From NCBI RefSeq assembly GCF_003591175.1, contig NZ_QYYG01000001.1, positions 1,240,001 to 1,304,000 on the forward strand: a DNA stretch of 64,000 bases, read 5' to 3'. This document shows, in pieces, positions 13,876 to 22,813 of the stretch. The position numbers and the translations under genes are program-made. Numbering within the stretch: position 1 is the first letter of the stretch; every line of letters begins with the position of its first letter. The stretch comes from Serratia inhibens (GTDB taxonomy: Bacteria; Pseudomonadota; Gammaproteobacteria; Enterobacterales; Enterobacteriaceae). The notes beneath the pieces were generated by a model that was not told the DNA's origin, made no database searches, and was given only the letters and a program-made list of their open reading frames with translations.

Positions 13876-14493
13876 ATGAAACTCTATTTTGCGCCCGACA
13901 CCTGTTCGCTATCCCCGCATATTGTCCTGCGGGAGCTGGAATTGCCGTTTGAACTTATCCGGGTGAATAACCGCAGCAAACGCACCGCCGACGGCAGTGA
14001 TTTTTACCGGATCAATCCCAAGGGTTATGTCGCAGCCCTGATGCTGGAAGATGGCCGCGTGATTACCGAAGGTGCAGCCATCGTGCAATATCTGGCGGAT
14101 TTGTGCCCTGACGCCGCGCTGGCCCCTCCCTGCAATGCCTTCGAGCGGGTGCGTTTGCAGGAATGGCTGAATTTCATCACCGCCGAGATCCACGCCGGAG
14201 CCAGCCCGCTATTCAATGCCACCCTACCGGAAGAGGTCAAAAGTCTGTTTCGCGACAAGCTGCGCCGCCGCCTCGATTATGTCGCTCAGGCGCTGGACGG
14301 GCAGAGTTTCCTGTTGGGTGAAGGCTTTAGCGTGGCGGATGCCTATCTGTTTACCGTACTGCGTTGGATGGCCCAATTTTCCATCGAGTTAAAATGCTGG
14401 CCCTCGTTAACCCGGTATATGGCGCAGATCGGCCAGCGTAAATCGGTGCAGGCCGCCCTGGCGGCGGAAGCGGCCAGCCAGGAGGTGAAATAA
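13876..14493 (+). CDS. gstA: Glutathione S-transferase, beta class (GstA-like)
   Basis: Cytosolic transferase that conjugates glutathione to electrophiles. It is 205 aa (E. coli GstA about 201). The thioredoxin-fold N-terminus begins MKLYFAPDTCSLSPHIVLRE with Cys10, the conserved beta-class cysteine. NPKGYVAAL and TEGAAIVQYLAD match the glutathione-site segments. The helical C-terminal half contains FSVADAYLFTVLRW, the GST N-capping box region. The gene follows a LysR-type regulator and may be its target. GstA orthology rests on remembered similarity; another beta-class paralogue is possible. Confidence 0.82.
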   Translation: MKLYFAPDTCSLSPHIVLRELELPFELIRVNNRSKRTADGSDFYRINPKGYVAALMLEDGRVITEGAAIVQYLADLCPDAALAPPCNAFERVRLQEWLNFITAEIHAGASPLFNATLPEEVKSLFRDKLRRRLDYVAQALDGQSFLLGEGFSVADAYLFTVLRWMAQFSIELKCWPSLTRYMAQIGQRKSVQAALAAEAASQEVK

Positions 14494-14670
14494 CTCTCGT
14501 GACCAGAGTCTGTCATAGGGATATTTGACCGCTTTATTATTTTCAGTCTGCCGGGCGAAGAGGTAACATTGGCCTTCGCTTGTTCGCTTCAGGTTGAGGC
14601 AAACACTTTTTTTAACAGTACGTTAACCTTGCCTGTAACAACAGGCGCCGGCGACGCAGACTCATATCTG

Positions 14671-16437
14671 ATGAAAAAAACCAGACAGCAACAGTTAACC
14701 CGTTGGCTCAAAACTCAGAGCGCGTTGGCGCAGCGTTGGCTGCGCCTTTCCATGCTGTTGGGGCTGATAAGCGGCATTTTGATTGTCGTGCAGGCATGGC
14801 TGTTGGCCGCCCTGCTCCACGCCCTGATTATCGAACACGCCCCGCGTGAACAATTGATCCCCTCGTTTATCTGGTTGGCCGCCACCTTCGCGTTGCGTGC
14901 GTTGTTGAGCTGGCTGCGTGAACGCGTCGGTTTTATCTGCGGCCAGGTGATCCGCCAGCGTATGCGCCGGCAGGTGCTGGACAAACTGCAACGGCTCGGC
15001 CCCGCCTGGATACAGGGTAAGCCGGCAGGCAGTTGGGCCAGCATCATCGTTGAGCAGATCGAAGACATGCAGGATTATTACTCCCGCTATCTGCCGCAGA
15101 TGTATCTGGCGGTGTTTATCCCGTTGCTGATCCTGATTACCGTCTTCCCGATTAACTGGGCCGCCGGCCTGATTCTGTTGACTACTGCCCCACTGATCCC
15201 GCTGTTTATGGCGCTGGTCGGCATGGGCGCAGCCGACGCCAATAGGCGCAACTTTGTGGCGCTAGCGCGGCTGAGCGGCAACTTCCTCGATCGTCTGCGC
15301 GGGCTGGATACGCTGCGCCTGTTTAACCGGGCGGAAGCGGAAACCGCGCAGATCGCCAAATCGTCCGAGGATTTCCGCAGCCGCACCATGGAAGTGCTGC
15401 GGCTGGCGTTCCTGTCATCGGCGGTGCTGGAGTTCTTTGCCTCCATCTCCATCGCCGTGGTGGCGGTCTATTTTGGCTTCTCCTTCCTTGGAGAACTGAA
15501 TTTCGGCAGTTACGGCACCGGCGTTACGCTGTTTGCCGGCTTCCTGGTGCTGATTCTGGCACCGGAGTTCTTCCAGCCGCTGCGCGATCTGGGCGCTTTC
15601 TATCATGCCAAAGCGCAGGCCGTGGGGGCCGCAGAAGCGTTGGAAACCTTCCTCGGCGCCGAAGGCGAGCAAAGGGGCAACGGCACGCAGGAGCTGAATA
15701 CCGATGCGCCACTGGAGCTAAAAGCGCAGGATCTGGAAATTCTGTCGCCGAACGGCGTGCTGCTGGCCGGCCCTATCAGCTTCACCCTGCCCGCACACCA
15801 GCGCATTGCCCTGGTCGGGCTGAGCGGTGCCGGCAAAAGCTCGTTACTGAATCTGCTGCTCGGCTTCCTGCCCTATCGCGGTTCACTGACGGTCAACGGC
15901 ACCGAGTTGCGCGAGCTGGCAGCAGAAGGCTGGCGTCGACAGCTCGGCTGGGTGGGGCAAAACCCGCACCTGCCGGCGCAAACGCTGCGGGCAAATATTC
16001 TGCTGGGCCACCCGCAAGCGAGTGAAGCCCAATTGCAACAGGCCGTAGAACAAGCTTACGTCAGCGAGATCCTGCCGCATTTGCCGCAGGGGCTGGACAC
16101 TGAGGTCGGCGATAGCGCCGCACGGCTGTCCGTCGGCCAGGCGCAACGCGTGGCGGTCGCCCGGGCGCTCATCAGCCCACGCCGTTTACTGTTGCTGGAT
16201 GAGCCGGCAGCCAGCCTCGACGCGCACAGCGAACGACGGGTCATGCAGGCGCTCAACGCCGCCTCGCATCAACAAACTACCCTGCTGGTCACCCACCAGT
16301 TGGAAGATACCGAAGAATACGACCAGATCTGGGTCATGGAAGGCGGGCGGATCGTGCAGCAAGGCGATTACGCCACGCTGAGCGCCCAACCGGGGTTGTT
16401 CGCCAATCTGATCGCACACCGCAGCGGGGATCTATAA
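14671..16437 (+). CDS. cydD: Thiol (cysteine/glutathione) ABC exporter, CydD subunit
   Basis: Half of the heterodimeric CydDC ABC exporter that sends cysteine and glutathione to the periplasm and is needed to assemble cytochrome bd. With ATG 14671 the protein has 588 aa, the E. coli length; an upstream in-frame start would add 34 unrelated residues. Six membrane helices precede a nucleotide-binding domain with Walker [12 protein letters not shown], signature LSVGQAQRVAVARAL (LSVGQ, not LSGGQ, which is normal for CydD) and Walker B LLLLDEPAAS. cydC starts 2 bases after its stop, giving tight coupling. Confidence 0.96.
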   Translation: MKKTRQQQLTRWLKTQSALAQRWLRLSMLLGLISGILIVVQAWLLAALLHALIIEHAPREQLIPSFIWLAATFALRALLSWLRERVGFICGQVIRQRMRRQVLDKLQRLGPAWIQGKPAGSWASIIVEQIEDMQDYYSRYLPQMYLAVFIPLLILITVFPINWAAGLILLTTAPLIPLFMALVGMGAADANRRNFVALARLSGNFLDRLRGLDTLRLFNRAEAETAQIAKSSEDFRSRTMEVLRLAFLSSAVLEFFASISIAVVAVYFGFSFLGELNFGSYGTGVTLFAGFLVLILAPEFFQPLRDLGAFYHAKAQAVGAAEALETFLGAEGEQRGNGTQELNTDAPLELKAQDLEILSPNGVLLAGPISFTLPAHQRIALVGLSGAGKSSLLNLLLGFLPYRGSLTVNGTELRELAAEGWRRQLGWVGQNPHLPAQTLRANILLGHPQASEAQLQQAVEQAYVSEILPHLPQGLDTEVGDSAARLSVGQAQRVAVARALISPRRLLLLDEPAASLDAHSERRVMQALNAASHQQTTLLVTHQLEDTEEYDQIWVMEGGRIVQQGDYATLSAQPGLFANLIAHRSGDL

Positions 16438-16439
16438 TC

Positions 16440-18188
16440 ATGCGCGTTTTGCTGCCGTTCCTGGCGCTATACCGTCGTCACAGCCTGCTGATCTGCCTGG
16501 GCATCCTGCTGGCCATTGTCACGCTGCTGGCCAGTATCGGCCTGCTGGCGCTTTCCGGTTGGTTCCTCGCCGCATCGGCGCTCGCCGGGCTGGCGGGCCT
16601 GTTTACCTTCAACTACATGTTGCCTGCTGCCGGCGTGCGGGGCGCGGCGATCTTCCGCACTGCCGGGCGCTATGCAGAGCGTGTGGTCAGCCACGACGCC
16701 ACCTTCCGCGTTCTTTCTCATCTGCGGGTGTTTACCTTTAAAAAGATCCTGCCGCTGTCACCGGGCGGCATTGCCCGTTTCCGGCAGGCCGATCTGCTTA
16801 ACCGGCTGGTGGCGGACGTCGATACGCTGGACCATCTGTATCTGAGGGTGATCTCGCCGCTGGTCAGCGCAGCAGTCGTGATCATCGTGGTCACCTACGG
16901 TCTCAGTTGGCTGGACAGCACGCTGGCCCTGACGCTGGGTGGTATTTTGTTGCTGCTGTTGCTGCTGATACCACCGTTATTTTACCGCGCCGGCAAGCCG
17001 ATTGGCGGCCAACTGACCGCCCTGCGCGGCCAGTACCGCACCGATCTGACCGCCTGGCTGCAGGGCCAGGCCGAGCTGGTGGTGTTTGGCGCAGTCAACG
17101 ATTTCCGCGCCGGTCTGGATGCCACCGAGCGGCACTGGCAGCGTCGTCAGTGGCAGCAGGCTTCGTTGGGCGGAACGGCGCAAGGGGTGATGATTCTGGC
17201 CAGCGGCCTGACGGTAACGTTGTTGCTGTGGCTCACCGCCGGTGGCATAGGTGGCGATACCCAACCCGGCGCGCTGATTGCGCTGTTCGTGTTTGCCGCG
17301 CTGGCCTCGTTCGAAGCGCTGATGCCGGTCGCGGGCGCCTTCCAGCACCTCGGCCAGGTCATTGCTTCTGCTACACGGGTGAAACAGGTTATCGATCGGC
17401 AGCCGGAGGTCACCTTCCCGGCCGGCGGCCCGGCGGCTGGGAACGGCGCTGCGTTAAGCCTGCAACAGCTCACCTTTACCTATCCCGGCCAACCTCTGCC
17501 GGTGTTGCAAGACGTCACGCTGGAGATTGCCGTCGGCGAACACATTGCGCTGCTCGGGCGCACCGGCTGCGGTAAATCGACCCTGCTGCAACTGTTAACC
17601 CGCGCCTGGAACGCCGATAGCGGCAGTATTCTGCTCAACGGCCAGCCGCTCAGCGCCTATGATGAAACTACGCTGCGCCAGATGACCACCGTCGTCAGCC
17701 AGCGGGTGCATATTTTCAGCAACACGCTGCGGGAAAACCTGCGTATCGCTGCCCCGGAGGCGACCGATGAACAGTTACGCGACGTACTATGCCAGGTCGG
17801 GCTGGAAAAATTGCTGGAAAACGAAGGGCTGAACGCCTGGCTGGGGGATGGCGGCCGCCAGCTTTCCGGCGGAGAACAACGTCGCCTGGGTATTGCCCGC
17901 GCGTTGTTGCATCAGGCGCCTCTGCTGTTGCTCGACGAACCGACCGAGGGGCTGGACGCCGAAACCGAACAGCAGATCCTGGCGCTGTTGCGCCGGCACT
18001 GCCAGGGCAAAACGCTGATCCTGGTGACTCACCGCCTGTATGGGCTCGAGCATCTTGACCGCATCTGCGTGATGGACGGCGGCCGGATTGTCGAACAGGG
18101 CGACCACCTTACCCTGATGCGCCAGCAAGGGCGTTATGCCCGTTTCCGCCAGCGTATCAGTGGGATACCCCTTGAAAATGGCCTGTAG
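16440..18188 (+). CDS. cydC: Thiol (cysteine/glutathione) ABC exporter, CydC subunit
   Basis: Partner of CydD in the thiol exporter. It is 582 aa, near the family length of about 573. The membrane domain is N-terminal. The nucleotide-binding domain has Walker A GRTGCGKSTLL, a canonical signature LSGGEQRRLGIARALL and Walker B LLLLDEPTEGLD, then an H-loop (VTHRLYGL). The start follows cydD by 2 bases, and aat begins 18 bases after its stop, so cydD-cydC-aat form one transcription unit as in E. coli. Confidence 0.96.
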   Translation: MRVLLPFLALYRRHSLLICLGILLAIVTLLASIGLLALSGWFLAASALAGLAGLFTFNYMLPAAGVRGAAIFRTAGRYAERVVSHDATFRVLSHLRVFTFKKILPLSPGGIARFRQADLLNRLVADVDTLDHLYLRVISPLVSAAVVIIVVTYGLSWLDSTLALTLGGILLLLLLLIPPLFYRAGKPIGGQLTALRGQYRTDLTAWLQGQAELVVFGAVNDFRAGLDATERHWQRRQWQQASLGGTAQGVMILASGLTVTLLLWLTAGGIGGDTQPGALIALFVFAALASFEALMPVAGAFQHLGQVIASATRVKQVIDRQPEVTFPAGGPAAGNGAALSLQQLTFTYPGQPLPVLQDVTLEIAVGEHIALLGRTGCGKSTLLQLLTRAWNADSGSILLNGQPLSAYDETTLRQMTTVVSQRVHIFSNTLRENLRIAAPEATDEQLRDVLCQVGLEKLLENEGLNAWLGDGGRQLSGGEQRRLGIARALLHQAPLLLLDEPTEGLDAETEQQILALLRRHCQGKTLILVTHRLYGLEHLDRICVMDGGRIVEQGDHLTLMRQQGRYARFRQRISGIPLENGL

Positions 18189-18206
18189 AGGACGCTGAGA
18201 CCTTTT

Positions 18207-18932
18207 ATGCGTATTGTTAAGCTGTCACCGCAGTCACTCGCGTTTCCCTCGCCAGAGGGCGCACTGCGCGATCCTAACGGGCTGCTGGCCATTGGCGGTG
18301 ACCTGACGGCGCCGCGTTTGCTGGCCGCCTATGAGCGAGGTATCTTCCCCTGGTTTTCGCCGGGGGAAGCCATTTTATGGTGGTCGCCTGACCCACGCGC
18401 CGTGTTGTTCCCGGCGCAATACCATATCAGCCGTAGCCTGAAACGCTTTCTGAGCCGCAATCCCTTTCGCATTACGCTGAACCACGACTTTGCTGCGGTG
18501 ATTGCCGCCTGTGCCGATCGGCCGCATGAAGGCACCTGGATCGGCCCGGAGGTACAGCGCGCCTATTTGCATTTGCACCGACTCGGTCTCGCTCATTCAG
18601 TCGAGGTATGGCAGGGTAAAACGTTGGTTGGCGGTATGTACGGCGTGGCGCAGGGCGCGCTGTTCTGCGGCGAATCGATGTTTAGCCGCACCACCAACGC
18701 CTCCAAGTGCGCGCTATTGGCTTTTTGTCGGCATTTTGCCGCTTATGGCGGAGAATTGATTGACTGTCAGGTGCTTAACGCTCACACTGCCACGCTGGGA
18801 GCGAGAGAAATCCCCCGCCGCCAATTTTTACAGCAGCTCAGTAACCTTCAGCGCAAGCCGTTAGCACCGGAATGCTGGGCCGCGCAAGTCTTACCCCCAC
18901 AGCAGGCTGAACCACCCTCCCCAACAAACTAA
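18207..18932 (+). CDS. aat: Leucyl/phenylalanyl-tRNA--protein transferase
   Basis: Attaches Leu or Phe from charged tRNA to the N-terminal Arg or Lys of proteins, creating an N-degron. It is 241 aa (E. coli 234). Family motifs are present: [20 protein letters not shown] near the N-terminus, then [18 protein letters not shown] and [19 protein letters not shown]. The N-degrons it makes are recognised by ClpS and degraded by ClpAP, whose genes clpS and clpA lie just downstream on the other strand. It is linked to cydC upstream. Confidence 0.95.
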   Translation: MRIVKLSPQSLAFPSPEGALRDPNGLLAIGGDLTAPRLLAAYERGIFPWFSPGEAILWWSPDPRAVLFPAQYHISRSLKRFLSRNPFRITLNHDFAAVIAACADRPHEGTWIGPEVQRAYLHLHRLGLAHSVEVWQGKTLVGGMYGVAQGALFCGESMFSRTTNASKCALLAFCRHFAAYGGELIDCQVLNAHTATLGAREIPRRQFLQQLSNLQRKPLAPECWAAQVLPPQQAEPPSPTN

Positions 18933-18967
18933 TTTTGCGGAAACGGTGCAATGTTCACCGACACGTC

Positions 18968-18996
18968 TTTACATAATGTGGGTTTTTCGGCATTAT
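18968..18996 (+). promoter_or_regulatory. Candidate sigma-70 promoter for infA
   Basis: TTTACA at 18968-18973 and CATTAT at 18991-18996 with a 17-base spacer, about 40 bases before the infA start. Assigned by consensus only. Confidence 0.4.
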
Positions 18997-19020
18997 CTTG
19001 CCGGTTAAAAACTAAGGTAG

Positions 19021-19257
<237 letters not shown>

Positions 19258-19308
19258 TCGGCTCACTCGTCGCCAGCCAATGGCGGCACCGAGGATGTAA
19301 CCCCTCCG

Positions 19309-19381
19309 GAGCCCTTTCCGTTTACCCCCGTAGCAACGTTCAACATCGAGTTGCAAGAGCGCAGGTAAACCGAGAGGGCTC
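19309..19381. other. Long imperfect hairpin element between infA and clpA
   Basis: The 18-base arms at 19309-19326 (GAGCCCTTTCCGTTTACC) and 19364-19381 (GGTAAACCGAGAGGGCTC) pair at 16 of 18 positions. The 37-base loop contains a further GCAAC/GTTGC stem. No reading frame explains it. It sits where E. coli has tRNA-Ser serW, but it lacks tRNA features. It could be a small RNA, an mRNA 3' structure for infA, or a dispersed repeat. Confidence 0.45.
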
Positions 19382-19421
19382 GCTCATTTCTGTAGCGGTG
19401 ATGAAATACTTTCACCCATAA

Positions 19422-19449
19422 AAAAAGCGATGCCGAAGCATCGCTTTTT
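19422..19449. terminator. Bidirectional terminator between infA and clpA
   Basis: AAAAAGCGATGC, loop CGAA, GCATCGCTTTTT. The perfect stem with A and T flanks is shared by the convergent infA and clpA units. Confidence 0.9.
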
Positions 19450-19471
19450 CATTATCTGGACTGGCCGGCCT

Positions 19472-21751
19472 TTAGTGCACCGCGCCTTCATCCGCTTTGC
19501 GTTTCTGCGCACTGAGGAAGTGGTACGTCAGTTTCTGGTTGTCCTTGTCCAGCTCGACCTTCACCGAGCCACCGTCCACCAATGAACCGAACAGCAGTTC
19601 GTTGGCCAGCGGTTTCTTCAGGTTTTCCTGCATCACACGCGCCATCGGACGAGCGCCCATCGCACGGTCATAGCCTTTCACCGACAGCCAGTCGCGCGCT
19701 TCGTCGCTCACTTCCAGCGACACGCCCTTCGCATCCAGCTGTGCCTGCAGTTCGACAATAAACTTATCGACAACCTGCTGGATCACCGTAGTCGACAGAT
19801 GGTTGAACCAAAGAATGTTGTCCAGACGGTTACGGAACTCCGGCGTGAACACTTTTTTGATCTCTTCCATCGCATCGGTGCTGTTGTCCTGCTGAACCAG
19901 GCCAATCGATTTACGTTCTGTTTCACGTACCCCGGCGTTGGTGGTCATCACCAGGATCACGTTGCGGAAGTCCGCCTTGCGACCGTTGTTATCGGTCAGG
20001 GTACCGTTGTCCATAACCTGCAACAGCAGGTTGAACACATCCGGATGCGCCTTCTCGATTTCATCCAGCAACACCACCGAATGCGGATGTTTGAGCACCG
20101 CATCGGTCAGCAGCCCGCCCTGATCGTAACCGACGTAGCCCGGAGGCGCGCCAATCAAGCGGCTGACGGTATGACGTTCCATATACTCGGACATGTCAAA
20201 ACGCAGCAGTTCGATATCCATCGCCTTCGCCAATTGCACCGTCACCTCGGTTTTCCCGACGCCGGTTGGCCCGGCAAACAGGAAGGAACCGACAGGCTTG
20301 CGATCGTGGCCCAGGCCCGCACGGCTCATTTTGATCGCTTCGGTCAGCGCTTCGATCGCCTGATCCTGACCAAACACCAGCATTTTCAAACGGTCGCCCA
20401 AACTTCTCAGCACATCGCGATCGCTTGCCGACACGGTTTTTTCCGGGATACGCGCAATACGCGCAACCACGGACTCAATGTCCGCAACGTTGACGGTTTT
20501 CTTGCGCTTGCTGATCGGCATCAGCCGGCTGCGAGCGCCCGCCTCGTCGATCACGTCGATAGCCTTGTCCGGCAGGTGGCGGTCGTTGATGTACTTCACC
20601 GACAGCTCAACCGCCGCACGCACCGCCTTGGCGGTATAACGCACGTCATGGTGCGCTTCGTACTTGGTTTTCAGACCGTTGATGATCTGAATGGTCTCTT
20701 CCGGCGTCGGCTCGGTAATGTCGATTTTTTGGAAGCGACGGGCCAACGCACGGTCTTTTTCGAAAATGTTGCTGAATTCCTGATAGGTGGTGGACCCAAT
20801 CACCCGGATCTTGCCGCTGGAGAGCAGCGGTTTGATCAGGTTGGCCGCATCCACTTGCCCGCCGGAAGCCGCACCGGCACCGATGATGGTGTGGATTTCA
20901 TCGATAAACAGGATGCTGCTCTTGTCCTGCTCCAGCTGTTTCAGCAACGCCTTGAAGCGTTTCTCGAAGTCGCCGCGGTATTTGGTGCCTGCCAGCAGCG
21001 AACCTATGTCCAGAGAATACAGCGTGCAGTCCGCCATCACTTCCGGGACGTCGCCCTGCACGATGCGCCAGGCCAGCCCTTCGGCAATGGCGGTTTTACC
21101 CACGCCGGACTCGCCGACCAGCAACGGGTTATTTTTACGGCGACGGCACAGCACCTGAATAGCGCGCTCCAGCTCAGGATCGCGGCCAATCAGGGGATCG
21201 ATACCGCCCACACGGGCCAACTGGTTGAGGTTGGTGGTGAAGTTTTCCATACGGTCTTCCCCTCCGGACTGCTCTTCGTTCACCGGGTTTTCCGCATTTG
21301 GCGCTTGGCCCGGCTCGTCTTTACGCGTGCCATGTGAAATGAAATTCACTACGTCAAGACGGCTGACGTCGTGTTTGCGCAGCAGGTAAGCCGCCTGCGA
21401 CTCCTGCTCGCTGAAAATCGCCACCAGCACGTTGGCGCCGCTGACTTCGCTGCGGCCGGAAGATTGAACATGGAATACGGCACGCTGCAGCACACGCTGG
21501 AAACTTAGCGTCGGCTGAGTGTCGCGCTCTTCTTCGCTGGCAGGCAGCGTCGGCGTGGTTTGTTCGATAAAGGCTTCCAGCTCCTGGCGCAGTGCGGCCA
21601 GGTCTACCGTACATGCCTCGAGCGCCTCTCGCGCGGCAGGGTTGCTGAGTAATGCCAGCAACAGGTGCTCCACGGTCATAAACTCGTGTCTGTGCTCACG
21701 CGCTCTGGCGAAAGCCATGTTGAGACTGAGTTCCAGTTCTTGATTGAGCAT
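19472..21751 (-). CDS. clpA: ATP-dependent Clp protease ATP-binding subunit ClpA
   Basis: Hexameric AAA+ unfoldase that feeds ClpP. Starting at ATG 21751 (MLNQELELSLNMAFARAREH) it has 759 aa (E. coli 758); an upstream in-frame start adds 8 unrelated residues. The N-domain that binds ClpS is followed by AAA-1 with Walker A near residue 215 (GESGVGKTAIAEGLAW) and AAA-2 with Walker A near 496 (GPTGVGKTEVTVQLAK). The IGL loop that docks on ClpP is at about residue 615 (KSIGLVQQ). clpS lies 27 bases upstream on the same strand, forming the usual clpSA operon. Confidence 0.97.
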   Translation of the reverse strand: MLNQELELSLNMAFARAREHRHEFMTVEHLLLALLSNPAAREALEACTVDLAALRQELEAFIEQTTPTLPASEEERDTQPTLSFQRVLQRAVFHVQSSGRSEVSGANVLVAIFSEQESQAAYLLRKHDVSRLDVVNFISHGTRKDEPGQAPNAENPVNEEQSGGEDRMENFTTNLNQLARVGGIDPLIGRDPELERAIQVLCRRRKNNPLLVGESGVGKTAIAEGLAWRIVQGDVPEVMADCTLYSLDIGSLLAGTKYRGDFEKRFKALLKQLEQDKSSILFIDEIHTIIGAGAASGGQVDAANLIKPLLSSGKIRVIGSTTYQEFSNIFEKDRALARRFQKIDITEPTPEETIQIINGLKTKYEAHHDVRYTAKAVRAAVELSVKYINDRHLPDKAIDVIDEAGARSRLMPISKRKKTVNVADIESVVARIARIPEKTVSASDRDVLRSLGDRLKMLVFGQDQAIEALTEAIKMSRAGLGHDRKPVGSFLFAGPTGVGKTEVTVQLAKAMDIELLRFDMSEYMERHTVSRLIGAPPGYVGYDQGGLLTDAVLKHPHSVVLLDEIEKAHPDVFNLLLQVMDNGTLTDNNGRKADFRNVILVMTTNAGVRETERKSIGLVQQDNSTDAMEEIKKVFTPEFRNRLDNILWFNHLSTTVIQQVVDKFIVELQAQLDAKGVSLEVSDEARDWLSVKGYDRAMGARPMARVMQENLKKPLANELLFGSLVDGGSVKVELDKDNQKLTYHFLSAQKRKADEGAVH

Positions 21752-21778
21752 AAGCACCTCCCCAATAGTTGCCAAAAT

Positions 21779-22099
21779 CTAGGCTTTTTCCAGCGTACAG
21801 AGCAACGGATGCTCGTTCTCCCTGGCATAACGGTTCACGTGTACGACCTTGGTTTCCGCCACCTCGGCGGTAAAAACACCGCAGATCGCCTTGCCTTGAT
21901 AGTGGACCGTGAGCATCAGTTGCGTTGCACGTTCAATATCATAAGAAAAGAACTTTTGCAGAACGTCAATCACAAATTCCATCGGTGTGTAATCGTCGTT
22001 GTTAAGTATAACTTTATACATAGACGGCGGTTTTACCGCATCGATTTGTTTTTCTTCGGCCAAGTGTTCAAAATTTAGCCAATCGTTGTTATTGCCCAT
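21779..22099 (-). CDS. clpS: ATP-dependent Clp protease adaptor ClpS
   Basis: N-recognin adaptor that delivers proteins with N-terminal Leu, Phe, Tyr or Trp to ClpAP. It is 106 aa, the usual size. After a flexible N-terminal extension comes the conserved core: [20 protein letters not shown], with the [10 protein letters not shown] pocket residues, and further on [20 protein letters not shown]. It is first in the clpSA operon. Together with Aat, encoded nearby, it completes the Leu/N-degron route. Confidence 0.97.
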   Translation of the reverse strand: MGNNNDWLNFEHLAEEKQIDAVKPPSMYKVILNNDDYTPMEFVIDVLQKFFSYDIERATQLMLTVHYQGKAICGVFTAEVAETKVVHVNRYARENEHPLLCTLEKA

Positions 22100-22456
22100 T
22101 GCTGCTCATCTTCTCTGCTCTGTCCTCTGATATGGGGACGGGTTCCGGTTATTCAAAGTGGGGGATCATTACTATTTTATCATCTACGCCATCATCTCGC
22201 CGTACTGGAACGTGCGCAAAAATCTCTGACAAATTGTTACCAAACAATGTCAATAGCGTTAACTGCTTCAAACTTTGATGAACTGCCTCCTGCGGACAAA
22301 AGCCGATCCCTTGACGTGATGATCATTTGCTCTAGAGTGTAAATTCGTGAGCTGGCGGTCTTTTAACCACCCTGGGCTCATCTGCTACCTGCCTTTGGCG
22401 GGTGCGAATTCAGTTATTCATCTCACCTAAAATAGCGTTGCGAGGGATGTAAAAGC
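22100..22456. other. Divergent regulatory region between clpS and cspD
   Basis: About 357 bases with no gene. It must hold the clpS and cspD promoters. A candidate cspD promoter is TTGACG at 22311-22316 and TAGAGT at 22333-22338 with a 16-base spacer, leaving a leader of about 110 bases. CspD is known to be induced in stationary phase in E. coli, but no operator could be assigned here. Confidence 0.4.
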
Positions 22457-22678
22457 ATGGAGACGGGTACTGTTAAATGGTTCAACAACGCCAAAGGGTT
22501 TGGTTTTATCTGTCCTGAAGGCGGCGGCGAAGACATATTCGCCCATTATTCAACGATTAAGATGGATGGGTACAGGACACTGAAAGCCGGCCAACAGGTC
22601 AGTTTTGACGTGCACCAAGGGCCAAAAGGGAACCATGCGAGTCTTATTGTGCCACTGGAAAGCGAGGCACTGGCCTAA
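22457..22678 (+). CDS. cspD: Cold-shock-like protein CspD
   Basis: Single-stranded nucleic-acid-binding protein that inhibits DNA replication in stationary phase in E. coli; it is not cold-induced there. It is 73 aa. The cold-shock fold begins METGTVKWFNNAKGFGFICP, including RNP1 (KGFGFI). The RNP2-like segment is DIFAHYSTIKMDGYRTLKAG. The position next to clpS and clpA and the C-terminal SLIVPLESEALA distinguish CspD from CspA-type paralogues. The start has GAGGGATG upstream. Confidence 0.95.
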   Translation: METGTVKWFNNAKGFGFICPEGGGEDIFAHYSTIKMDGYRTLKAGQQVSFDVHQGPKGNHASLIVPLESEALA

Positions 22679-22712
22679 ACACGGGTGCAGAGCCTGCCTA
22701 AAGCAGTCCGCT

Positions 22713-22746
22713 AAAAATGCCAGCCGCCGTATGACTGGCATTTTTT
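22713..22746 (+). terminator. cspD intrinsic terminator
   Basis: AAAAATGCCAG, an 11-base loop, then CTGGCATTTTTT. It may also work for macB, which converges on it. Confidence 0.85.
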
Positions 22747-22813
22747 ATTCTATCCCATAAACGTCGAGCTGCCGCTAACACCCTGCGGCTTGAAATGCGA
22801 CGGAGTCAGAGTA

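Noticed and set aside
19258-19421. tRNA-Ser (serW) expected after infA
   Set aside because: No acceptor stem with CCA, no GTTCGAAT-type T-loop and no anticodon arm could be found on either strand.
19799-21337. A 512-codon + strand frame opposite clpA
   Set aside because: The translation is rich in His, Arg and Gln with no domain pattern, and clpA on the other strand is certain.
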